From the IMG/VR virus record IMGVR_UViG_3300042894_006225, positions 1-50,483 of that record: a stretch of 50,483 bases of DNA. One strand, 5' to 3'. A model generated the notes under the pieces. That model was not told the DNA's origin, ran no database searches, and was given only the letters and a program-made list of their open reading frames with translations. Position 1 is the first letter of the stretch, and every line of letters starts with the position of its first letter. This DNA comes from a virus. This document shows, in pieces, positions 1-4,738 of this stretch. The translations under genes were made by a program, and so were the position numbers.

Positions 1-1
1 G

Positions 2-97
2 TTTGTTGTTAAAAGTAGAAAGCCAGAACAACCAGTGGTCGAGGCTCTTGAAGAAAAAACAAGCAAGAAAAAAACAAAAAAACAAGTAACGGCTTGA
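2..97 (+). CDS. 3' end of an upstream gene (partial)
   Basis: An open frame enters from the left edge and ends at a TGA at 95-97. It leaves 31 residues whose last half is almost all lysine, glutamate, threonine and glutamine, including TSKKKTKKQVTA at the end. Such a charged tail is common at the C terminus of phage DNA-associated or scaffolding proteins, but the function cannot be told from this fragment. The -35 box of the next promoter overlaps its stop codon, so the following unit is packed directly against it. Confidence 0.6.
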   Translation, partial: FVVKSRKPEQPVVEALEEKTSKKKTKKQVTA

Positions 98-122
98 CAT
101 TCGGAACAACCGGCGCTATGAT
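94..122 (+). promoter_or_regulatory. sigma70-type promoter P1
   Basis: TTGACA at 94-99 is a perfect -35, followed by exactly 17 bases and TATGAT at 117-122 as the -10. Transcription should start near 129. It would drive the genes at 190-519 and 509-646 and tRNA-Arg. The promoter overlaps the end of the previous gene and lies inside a nested inverted repeat (105-170). Confidence 0.85.
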
Positions 123-170
123 GGGATCACCAAACGAAAGCTTGGTGATTTCTTTAAATCACCGGTTGTT
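105..170 (+). repeat. nested inverted repeat in the leader of the first operon
   Basis: AACAACCGG (105-113) pairs perfectly with CCGGTTGTT (162-170), and ATCACCAA (126-133) pairs with TTGGTGAT (142-149). Both repeats share one centre, with 12-base unpaired spacers on each side. The inner stem closes on C-GAAA-G, a GNRA-type tetraloop. A competing hairpin, GGTGATTT (144-151) with AAATCACC (156-163) over a CTTT loop, uses the same middle segment. No gene lies between 98 and 189; this structure and the promoter fill it. Confidence 0.7.
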
Positions 171-189
171 TGTTTAAAGGCGTTTTATA

Positions 190-519
190 ATGACAAATTT
201 TGATCAAGTGTCACATTTTGATTGTGACTGCCAAAGTGCAGAACATATTTTTCGTGTTACTTCTGAAGATGCTTGGGATCCGGATTTTCCACCAGACTTG
301 TTCTTAACGCTGCAACTAAACCAGTATAGAAGCGTGTTTAAACGGTTTATAACCGCCGTTAAATATCTTTTTGGATATGAGTGCAGGTTTGGACATTGGG
401 ATGTTGTAACCATCAACCAAGACGATTTAAATCGACTTATAGTATTGTTTCAGCAACATCGTATTAAACTCGAAAATCATTCCATTCAAAAAGAAAAGAA
501 AAAACAAAATGAGCAGTGA
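190..519 (+). CDS. small conserved-type phage protein, function unknown
   Basis: A 109-residue acidic-to-basic protein. The N terminus has FDCDCQSAEH, a cysteine/histidine group that could bind a metal. A central DPDFPPDLFLTLQLN segment is followed by a basic patch (FKRFITAVKYLFG) and a C-terminal lysine/glutamine tail. The general form resembles small uncharacterised proteins often seen in T4-like phages, but I know no function. AAAGG at 176-180 is a plausible ribosome site 9 bases before the ATG. It is the first gene after P1, so probably early. The next small gene overlaps its last 11 bases. Confidence 0.85.
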   Translation: MTNFDQVSHFDCDCQSAEHIFRVTSEDAWDPDFPPDLFLTLQLNQYRSVFKRFITAVKYLFGYECRFGHWDVVTINQDDLNRLIVLFQQHRIKLENHSIQKEKKKQNEQ

Positions 520-646
520 TAATTGGGCAGGCGCAACAAAAGAATTTTTTAGACAGTTCGGCGCTGTAGCTACTTTGTTAATACTGTGTTTGACTATAGG
601 ACAGTGTTCTGGATTTGTTGATATATATCGTTTGCTAGGAAAATAG
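509..646 (+). CDS. 45-residue single-span membrane protein
   Basis: A short frame starts at ATG 509, overlapping the end of the preceding gene, and stops at TAG 644-646. The N terminus is polar (MSSDNWAGATKEFFRQ). A hydrophobic stretch, roughly residues 18-38 (GAVATLLILCLTIGQCSG), could span the inner membrane, and a short C-terminal tail (VDIYRLLGK) follows. The overlap suggests translational coupling. Small one-span proteins are frequent among phage early genes, where they may act on the host membrane, but no specific role can be given. The frame is short, so chance cannot be excluded, though the clean hydrophobic block and coupling favour a real gene. Confidence 0.55.
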   Translation: MSSDNWAGATKEFFRQFGAVATLLILCLTIGQCSGFVDIYRLLGK

Positions 647-653
647 ATAATAT

Positions 654-725
654 GCCCGGTCTGACGGATTCAGGCGTTGGTCTTCTAAGCCGACTAGGAG
701 TGTTCGACTCTCTCACCGGGCGCCA
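654..725 (+). tRNA. tRNA-Arg (anticodon UCU)
   Basis: The acceptor arms GCCCGGT and ACCGGGC pair perfectly over 7 bp, followed by G and an encoded CCA. The anticodon arm is TTGGT, loop CTTCTAA, GCCGA, giving anticodon TCT, which reads AGA. The T arm is GAGTG, TTCGACT, CTCTC with one T-T mismatch. The D arm is short (CTGA with TCAG over a 5-base loop), so the molecule has 69 bases before CCA. AGA is a favoured arginine codon in this AT-rich genome, which fits a translation-boosting role. It is probably cotranscribed from P1. Confidence 0.85.
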
Positions 726-752
726 TTTAAAAACAAACATTAGGATATTTAT

Positions 753-1025
753 ATGACTAAAAAAAAGAATGCATCACAACGCTGGCTTGATAAAAAAATG
801 GAAAGCGAAACTTTTCGTGATGCTTATGAAGGTTCTAGCAAAGAGCATATTGAGCTTATCAAACAAGATACTGTCGAAGACGCCAAAATAATCTTTAAAA
901 TGTTAAGAAAGTCAATTAATCCGGTTAAAATGTGTGATTGTTGTTTAAACAATTGGACTAACTTTACTCTTCAAGAAGAAAAGCTTTGCGATGAGTGCTA
1001 TCAAGATAAATATTTAAATAAATAG
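753..1025 (+). CDS. small zinc-ribbon-like protein, function unknown
   Basis: A 90-residue, lysine-rich protein. The last third contains CDCC (residues about 71-74), then about 15 residues later CDECY, two cysteine pairs typical of a small zinc knuckle or ribbon. The N-terminal two thirds look helical and charged. TAGGA at 741-745 sits 8 bases before the ATG. It directly follows tRNA-Arg and is followed 24 bases later by another small gene. A nucleic-acid-binding role is possible from the basic character and cysteine pairs, but this is inference. Confidence 0.75.
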   Translation: MTKKKNASQRWLDKKMESETFRDAYEGSSKEHIELIKQDTVEDAKIIFKMLRKSINPVKMCDCCLNNWTNFTLQEEKLCDECYQDKYLNK

Positions 1026-1026
1026 A

Positions 1027-1034
1027 TATTTATA
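1027..1034 (+). promoter_or_regulatory. TATTTATA element (candidate late-type box)
   Basis: TATTTATA lies in the 24-base gap before the gene at 1050, just upstream of its AGAGGT ribosome site. The same octamer recurs before several structural transcription units further on (42168, 44704; TATTTATT at 25736 and 47739). It is the reverse complement of the T4 late-promoter core TATAAATA, so its direction and function are unproven. Confidence 0.25.
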
Positions 1035-1049
1035 TTAGAGGTAGTATAA

Positions 1050-1349
1050 ATGTCAAATTATGATGATAAAGAATACGAAGAAGCGCTAAGATTGGCAGAT
1101 ATGATTCAAAGAAGTATCGCCGATATATCAGAAGCAGTTTCTTACAATATTGATGAACAAGATTCTTATAGTATGTTGTCGGCATATTCTGCTTTACTGA
1201 CAGTGACTAGTTATTTTGAATATAGACTAAGAAAAAATGGATTTTCAACTTCTGCAATAGAAGGAACAAAAACAGGTTCAGAAGAATATGTTTTAAATAT
1301 GATTAGCGAAGAACTCGGCGCCGTTACACAGAAAAAAGGCAATGCGTAG
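1050..1349 (+). CDS. small hypothetical protein
   Basis: A 99-residue acidic protein, predicted mostly helical, with a YNIDEQDSYSMLSAYSALLTV core and a KTGSEEYVLNMISEELG C-terminal helix. No motif is recognised. A good ribosome site (AGAGGT, 1037-1042) precedes the ATG. Its last 8 bases overlap the start of the deaminase gene, so the two are likely translated from one message. It could be a partner of the deaminase, but nothing in the sequence shows this. Confidence 0.75.
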   Translation: MSNYDDKEYEEALRLADMIQRSIADISEAVSYNIDEQDSYSMLSAYSALLTVTSYFEYRLRKNGFSTSAIEGTKTGSEEYVLNMISEELGAVTQKKGNA

Positions 1350-1767
1350 TATTAAACTATTTTGGGATGATATCTGGATGCGTCTAGCTTATGATATCGC
1401 CACTAGATCAAACGACCCACGACTTAAAGTTGGCAGTGTTATTGTAACAGATGATAACGAAACTGTGCTAGCTATAGGTTATAATGGTGATGAAAAAGGT
1501 GGAGACAACAAACCAGACAGTCTAGAGCCTGGTTGCACTAATTTTATTCATTCAGAAATGAATGCAATTGCAAAAATGAACTATAGTGATCCAAGACCAA
1601 GAAAAATATATGTAACTCACGCACCTTGTGCTGTATGTGCAAGATTGATTATAAATGCAAGAATACAAAAAGTAACTTTTTGTGCTAACTATCGCTCACA
1701 GCAGGGTTTAGATATATTGCGCAAGCGTGGAATTCAAGTTGAACAATGTCAGTATCAAGTGGAGTAG
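1342..1767 (+). CDS. dCMP deaminase-family protein
   Basis: Zinc-dependent cytidine/deoxycytidylate deaminase fold, 141 residues. The zinc signature is complete: H70 and catalytic E72 in HSEMNAIAK, then P95-C96-A-V-C99. The N terminus has the family's helical start and RLKVGSVIVTDD strand. Phage dCMP deaminases turn dCMP into dUMP, feeding dTMP synthesis for an AT-rich genome. No thymidylate synthase is visible in this window, so that step must come from elsewhere. It overlaps the preceding gene by 8 bases and is followed 1 base later by a small gene. A close relative with another free nucleotide as substrate is possible. Confidence 0.88.
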   Translation: MRSIKLFWDDIWMRLAYDIATRSNDPRLKVGSVIVTDDNETVLAIGYNGDEKGGDNKPDSLEPGCTNFIHSEMNAIAKMNYSDPRPRKIYVTHAPCAVCARLIINARIQKVTFCANYRSQQGLDILRKRGIQVEQCQYQVE

Positions 1768-1768
1768 T

Positions 1769-2032
1769 ATGTTTGAAATAACCAAAGAGCAGCAAATCAA
1801 AATTGATTTATGGCTTAAGCAACAAGATAAAATTGCTCTTGAAAGTCAAAAGCTTTTAATGTCTGAACAAGAGTTTGAAGATCTGACTTGTGGAGGAAAA
1901 CACCCTTATTGTGGTGCTATTTCTGGCGGTATACAATACATTTTTATTCCAACTTCAATTGGAACAATCTGCAAAATAAAACATTCTTTGACTAATAAAG
2001 AATTAGACGTAACTGATTATGATATCTGGTGA
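1769..2032 (+). CDS. small hypothetical protein
   Basis: An 87-residue protein starting MFEITKEQQIKIDLW. The ATG at 1769 is preferred because GGAG (1761-1764) lies just in front and it begins right after the deaminase stop. An in-frame upstream start at 1727 would overlap the deaminase by 41 bases. The protein has a helical first half and a glycine-rich beta-like second half (CGGKHPYCGAISGGIQYIF). No family is recognised. Its position suggests cotranscription with the deaminase. Confidence 0.75.
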   Translation: MFEITKEQQIKIDLWLKQQDKIALESQKLLMSEQEFEDLTCGGKHPYCGAISGGIQYIFIPTSIGTICKIKHSLTNKELDVTDYDIW

Positions 2033-2083
2033 TACTTTACAATCACAGAAAAAAATGATAAACAACAGAGATAGATAGGGTAT

Positions 2084-2389
2084 ATGACACAGAAACATCA
2101 AATAGAATTAACATTAGAAGTCCGTAACCTAAGTCACACAGAAGACTTAACAATTAAATTAAGAAAGTATGTTCAAGCAGCTTTTATTCCACAACATGGA
2201 ATGGAAATTCCTGACAGTGGTTTAGTATTTAAAGTGCGCACTGTTGCAATGGCTGGATTAAATGACATAATGTTTTTTGGAATCCCAGAGAGCAAAGGTC
2301 TAGAAAAAAGAACAAAGATACCAGATGCACAATGGTTTACCGAACGAGTTTCATATTTTAAAAATCAAGGATGGTCAGTAGCTAAATGA
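2084..2389 (+). CDS. small hypothetical protein
   Basis: A 101-residue protein with alternating beta-like segments (QIELTLEVRNLS, LVFKVRTVAMAGLNDIMFFGI) and a C-terminal helix (AQWFTERVSYFKNQGW). No motif is recognised. The ribosome site is weak (ATAGGG just upstream). Its stop overlaps the next start as ATGA at 2386-2389, a sign of translational coupling with the 68-residue protein that follows. A 51-base gap before it holds nothing obvious. Confidence 0.75.
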   Translation: MTQKHQIELTLEVRNLSHTEDLTIKLRKYVQAAFIPQHGMEIPDSGLVFKVRTVAMAGLNDIMFFGIPESKGLEKRTKIPDAQWFTERVSYFKNQGWSVAK

Positions 2390-2592
2390 AAAAGATAGAT
2401 ATACAAACTTTTCTAGAAATGCTTCAAGAAGATTTGGTTGGGTTTGAAGAAAGTGTTAACGAAGGAACTTTTCAAAATAGAAATTCACACGAATGGTTTA
2501 AATTACTAAGCGATTGGGTGGATTATGGTTTTTCCCGTCGTGCAACGGCAGAGTGGGATGACTACACCGACGACACCGACTCTGACGAATGA
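2386..2592 (+). CDS. small acidic hypothetical protein
   Basis: A 68-residue acidic protein ending in a run of aspartates (DDYTDDTDSDE). The first part is helical (TFLEMLQEDLVGFEESV). It is coupled to the preceding gene by an ATGA overlap and has no strong ribosome site of its own. No family is recognised. Highly acidic small phage proteins often mimic DNA or bind basic host proteins, but there is no direct evidence for that here. A strong promoter begins 7 bases after its stop. Confidence 0.7.
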   Translation: MKKIDIQTFLEMLQEDLVGFEESVNEGTFQNRNSHEWFKLLSDWVDYGFSRRATAEWDDYTDDTDSDE

Positions 2593-2599
2593 TCTGCCC

Positions 2600-2628
2600 T
2601 TGACAAGTTAGAAGCCCTGTGCTAAGAT
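2600..2628 (+). promoter_or_regulatory. sigma70-type promoter P2 with extended -10
   Basis: TTGACA at 2600-2605, 17 bases, then TAAGAT at 2623-2628, preceded by TGC, which forms an extended -10 (TGN). The start site expected near 2635 lies about 3 bases before tRNA-Leu, so the tRNA is read almost from its first base. Confidence 0.85.
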
Positions 2629-2637
2629 GGGGCACAC

Positions 2638-2721
2638 GCCGAAGTGATGGAACTGGTAGACGTGTCGGTTTCAAAAACCGGTTCCCGCAAGGGAGTGGGG
2701 GTTCGATTCCCCCCTTCGGCA
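2638..2721 (+). tRNA. tRNA-Leu (anticodon CAA)
   Basis: Class II tRNA of 84 bases. The acceptor arm GCCGAAG/CTTCGGC is perfect, and the discriminator A fits leucine. The D arm has the Leu-like TGGAACTGGTAGAC. The anticodon arm is TCGGT, loop TTCAAAA, ACCGG, giving CAA, which reads UUG. The long variable arm forms TCCC-GCAA-GGGA. The T arm is GGGGG, TTCGATT, CCCCC. CCA is not encoded. It has its own promoter P2. Confidence 0.93.
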
Positions 2722-2731
2722 CTAAATAAAA

Positions 2732-2974
2732 ATGATTACAAAAAATACTATTCTACAAATTAATAGATTTATTAAATCAATGCCTGATGTTGAGAAAAGC
2801 ATCAAAAGTATTGTTATTAATTATCTAAAACTTTTTAATGAAAATGATCAGCTCAAGCAAGAAATTTCTGTTCTTACAAAATCAAATGAAGAACTCTTGA
2901 CAGACTGCGAAGATCGTGGTAAGATGATCGAAGAGCTTGAAAGAGAAATAGAACAGCTAACGCTAGTTCATTGA
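2732..2974 (+). CDS. small coiled-coil protein
   Basis: An 80-residue protein. After a short N-terminal helix, residues about 35-76 form a clear heptad pattern (NENDQLKQEISVLTKSNEELL, then IEELEREIEQL) expected to make a coiled coil, so it is probably a dimer or oligomer. The start lacks a clear ribosome site, a weakness of this call; it lies 11 bases after tRNA-Leu and may rely on P2. A second strong promoter (P3) lies inside its coding sequence at 2897-2925. No function can be assigned. Confidence 0.65.
   Translation: MITKNTILQINRFIKSMPDVEKSIKSIVINYLKLFNENDQLKQEISVLTKSNEELLTDCEDRGKMIEELEREIEQLTLVH
2897..2925 (+). promoter_or_regulatory. sigma70-type promoter P3 with extended -10, inside a gene
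   Basis: TTGACA at 2897-2902, 17 bases, TAAGAT at 2920-2925, with TGG in front of the -10. It matches P2 in both boxes and spacing although it lies within the coiled-coil gene. Its expected start near 2932 is about 50 bases before the tRNA remnant at 2983, so it probably served the original tRNA group and now also reads the HNH gene and the tRNA at 3681. Confidence 0.75.
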
Positions 2975-2982
2975 ATATTTTT

Positions 2983-3002
2983 GCCCTAATGGTGGAACGG
3001 TA
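2983..3002 (+). pseudogene. 5' remnant of a Leu-type tRNA
   Basis: The 20 bases GCCCTAATGGTGGAACGGTA align with the first 21 bases of the intact tRNA-Leu at 2638 with about 16 identities, including the D-loop TGGAAC and GGTA. The similarity stops abruptly at GGTA, and no matching anticodon arm, T arm or TTAGGGC acceptor strand follows. The sequence then passes into a late promoter and the HNH gene, so this looks like a tRNA broken by the endonuclease insertion. The short length leaves some doubt. Confidence 0.55.
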
Positions 3003-3008
3003 TAAATA
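3001..3008 (+). promoter_or_regulatory. T4-type late promoter before the HNH gene
   Basis: TATAAATA at 3001-3008 equals the T4 late-promoter consensus -10 used by gp55-bound RNA polymerase. A gp55-like protein is encoded at 15956-16723. Transcription from it would start near 3014 and give a short leader carrying the hairpin at 3022-3065. It is the only exact, correctly oriented match I noticed before a gene in this window. Confidence 0.5.
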
Positions 3009-3021
3009 CTTTTTTTGTTAA

Positions 3022-3065
3022 ATAAAGGTTTACATACTATATATTGTTGGAGCGTAAACCTTTAT
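3022..3065 (+). promoter_or_regulatory. hairpin burying the HNH start codon
   Basis: ATAAAGGTTTAC (3022-3033) is a perfect 12-base complement of GTAAACCTTTAT (3054-3065), whose last two bases are the AT of the HNH ATG. The 20-base loop holds the TTGGAG ribosome site (3048-3052). Early transcripts from P3 would carry the hairpin and be poorly translated. This resembles the hairpin control known for the T4 endonuclease I-TevI. Confidence 0.6.
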
Positions 3066-3690
3066 GAAAAAAAAGAAAATAAACAAATATTCGTTAGAAG
3101 AAATTAAAAATATAGTTGAAAATAGTCAAAGTGCCTCCGAGGCTTGTAGAAAAATGGGGATGGCTGATAAATCCGGAAACGGTACAAGATTAAGAAAAGA
3201 TTTAAAAGATTTGAATATTGATTTTTCTCATTGGACTGGGCAATTATGGTCAAAAGGAAAAACAATTTTGACTGATGAGCGAGTTTCAAAGAAGAGAAAA
3301 TTAGAAGAAATGTTTGTAGAAAATAGCGAAGTTTCTCGTAGTCACATTAGAAGCTTAATATTAAAAAATAACTTATTAGAATATAAATGTAATACATGTT
3401 GTATGTCTCCAATTTGGAATAATACAAAGCTAGCATTTCACATAGATCACATAAATGGAATTAGAAACGATCATAGATTAGAAAATTTAAGATGGTTATG
3501 TCCTAACTGTCATTCACAAACAGAAACATATTGTGGGAAAAAAAATACAGGCAGAACTAAAATTTGTGATCAAGATTTGATAGATTCATACAATAAGCAT
3601 AAAAAATGTGATAAAGCATTAAAACAATTAGGACTAGCAGGTTCTGCAAATGTTAACAGATTAAAAAAATTGCTAAATAAGGGCGCGTAG
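3064..3690 (+). CDS. HNH homing endonuclease
   Basis: A 208-residue free-standing HNH endonuclease. The core lies at about 106-152: a structural zinc site from C109/C112 and C146/C149, the catalytic FHIDHINGIRNDHRLENL segment (H126, D128, H129, N141) and a closing H150. Flanking helix-turn-helix-like segments at about 10-50 and 170-205 (QSASEACRKMGM; CDKALKQLGLAG) probably read DNA. It would cut a phage genome lacking the element and spread by repair. It is more AT-rich than its surroundings and sits between a tRNA remnant and an intact tRNA; its last 10 bases form the first 10 of that tRNA. Expression is probably late (see 3001-3065). Confidence 0.9.
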   Translation: MKKKKINKYSLEEIKNIVENSQSASEACRKMGMADKSGNGTRLRKDLKDLNIDFSHWTGQLWSKGKTILTDERVSKKRKLEEMFVENSEVSRSHIRSLILKNNLLEYKCNTCCMSPIWNNTKLAFHIDHINGIRNDHRLENLRWLCPNCHSQTETYCGKKNTGRTKICDQDLIDSYNKHKKCDKALKQLGLAGSANVNRLKKLLNKGA

Positions 3691-3759
3691 TCCAATTGGT
3701 CAGGAGACAGTTGACTTAAAATCAATACAGTGTGGGTTCGAATCCCACCGCGCCCACCA
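3681..3759 (+). tRNA. tRNA with UAA anticodon (Leu by code), short variable arm
   Basis: The acceptor GGGCGCG/CGCGCCC is perfect, with discriminator A and encoded CCA. The anticodon arm is GTTGA, loop CTTAAAA, TCAAT, giving 5'-UAA-3', which reads UUA leucine codons. The T arm GTGGG, TTCGAAT, CCCAC is perfect. The D arm pairs GTC with GAC around a large loop with TTGG, as in leucine tRNAs. The variable region is only about 5 bases, whereas bacterial tRNA-Leu has a long arm. The first 10 bases double as the end of the HNH gene. Confidence 0.85.
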
Positions 3760-3804
3760 GAGTTTAAACTTTCTCTAAAAAAGTTATTTACTAAGGAAAA
3801 CAAA

Positions 3805-4050
3805 ATGTCACTCAATCGCGCACTAACCTATCTTAAGTCCGAAATCCGTTCACGCGGTCGTGAGAATGGTGTAGTATCAGCTGCAGATGTTTCTAATGTA
3901 ATGCGCCTTCATTTTGAAGGATCAGAACGTGGAGGATTTGTAACAAAAGCTTTTCGAGATCTAATTGTTGAAGGCTTTCTTCGTCGAACTGAACGAACTG
4001 AAATTAATCAGAACACTCGCCATCAAGTAACTGTTTATCGAGTTCGCTGA
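3805..4050 (+). CDS. small basic, winged-helix-like protein
   Basis: An 81-residue basic protein. The ATG at 3805 is chosen because AAGGA (3794-3798) lies just before it; an upstream start at 3730 would run through the tRNA. The order helix (ALTYLKSEIRSRG), SAADVSNVMR, FVTKAFRDLIVEGFLRR, and a beta pair (TRHQVTVYRVR) fits a winged helix-turn-helix. It may be a small DNA-binding regulator, but this is inferred from pattern only. A terminator-like hairpin follows 27 bases after its stop. Confidence 0.75.
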   Translation: MSLNRALTYLKSEIRSRGRENGVVSAADVSNVMRLHFEGSERGGFVTKAFRDLIVEGFLRRTERTEINQNTRHQVTVYRVR

Positions 4051-4076
4051 TTCAGATAACAAAATCTAATATTACT

Positions 4077-4105
4077 GAACCCGGTTAAATGCCGGGTTCC
4101 TTTTT
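4077..4105 (+). terminator. rho-independent terminator-like hairpin
   Basis: GAACCCGG (4077-4084) and CCGGGTTC (4092-4099) form a perfect 8 bp GC-rich stem with a 7-base loop, followed by CTTTTT (4100-4105). The last T is also the first base of tRNA-Gln, so the hairpin either ends the upstream message or defines the tRNA's 5' edge. Confidence 0.8.
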
Positions 4106-4178
4106 GGGGAATCGTCTAACGGCAGGACAACGGATTTTGATTTCGTTTATCTAGGTTCAAATCCTAGTTCCCCAACCA
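4105..4178 (+). tRNA. tRNA-Gln (anticodon UUG)
   Basis: The acceptor TGGGGAA/TTCCCCA is perfect over 7 bp, then discriminator A and encoded CCA. The D arm is GTCT...GGAC. The anticodon arm is ACGGA, loop TTTTGAT, TTCGT, giving anticodon TTG, which reads CAA. The T arm CTAGG, TTCAAAT, CCTAG is perfect. CAA is heavily used in the structural genes downstream, matching a codon-compensation role. No separate promoter was found between the terminator hairpin and the tRNA, so expression may depend on readthrough. Confidence 0.92.
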
Positions 4179-4191
4179 TATGAGGTTAAAT

Positions 4192-4737
4192 ATGTCTGCG
4201 ACTTTTAGGAACGAAACTCGTCGAGAACGCTATGATAATAAAAAACAAACTTCAAACAAGCTACCAATTGAAGTTTGCACTGTTAACTTTAAAGAAGAAG
4301 TTAATGTAGCTTTTGTTTTGCGTAGTGCAGCTTGTTTTGGAGCAGCTGCAGTAAATGTAATAGGTTCAGTGCCAAATCGTAAAATACTATCTACCCGTTC
4401 TGGCACTTTGCAAGATTATATTCAGATTAATCAATTTAGTAATCCAAATGAATTTATACAATATTGTAAACAAAATCTTATTAAGATTATTAGTGCAGAA
4501 TTGGATCCAGAAGCTCTTTCAATACATCAGTATAATTTTGCAGATGTTTTAAAAGACTACAAGAAAATTTGTATTGTGGTTGGTCACGAACAAACTGGAA
4601 TCCCAGTAGAAGTTCTGCAGAATAGTTCTAAAGTTTTTATTGATATGCCAGGAATAGGGCACTGTCTCAATACAAGTCAGGCTTGTAATATTTTCTTATA
4701 TGAAGCCACCAAACAAATTCTCAGTCTTGGCAGGTAA
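4192..4737 (+). CDS. SpoU/TrmH-type RNA 2'-O-methyltransferase
   Basis: A 181-residue SPOUT-fold methyltransferase with all three SpoU motifs. Motif 1 at about 38-58 is NVAFVLRSAACFGAAAVNVIG, whose arginine is the usual catalytic residue. Motif 2 at about 129-138 is VVGHEQTGIP, and motif 3 at about 152-170 is MPGIGHCLNTSQA. Such enzymes transfer a methyl group from S-adenosylmethionine to a ribose 2'-OH in tRNA or rRNA. The ATG at 4192 follows GAGG (4182-4185); a start at 4180 lacks a site. It begins 13 bases after tRNA-Gln, so the phage tRNAs are attractive substrates. It converges on the protease gene with a 1-base gap. Confidence 0.88.
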   Translation: MSATFRNETRRERYDNKKQTSNKLPIEVCTVNFKEEVNVAFVLRSAACFGAAAVNVIGSVPNRKILSTRSGTLQDYIQINQFSNPNEFIQYCKQNLIKIISAELDPEALSIHQYNFADVLKDYKKICIVVGHEQTGIPVEVLQNSSKVFIDMPGIGHCLNTSQACNIFLYEATKQILSLGR

Positions 4738-4738
4738 A

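Noticed and set aside
2983-3690. Group I intron with HNH gene inside a tRNA
   Set aside because: The 5' part stops before the anticodon arm, and no matching 3' tRNA half or intron core is seen.
3681-3759. Ochre suppressor tRNA
   Set aside because: The anticodon is 5'-UAA-3', which reads UUA (Leu), not the UAA stop codon; a suppressor would need UUA.
3730-3804. Upstream start for the winged-helix-like gene
   Set aside because: It would translate the 3' part of a tRNA and lacks a ribosome site; the ATG at 3805 has AAGGA.
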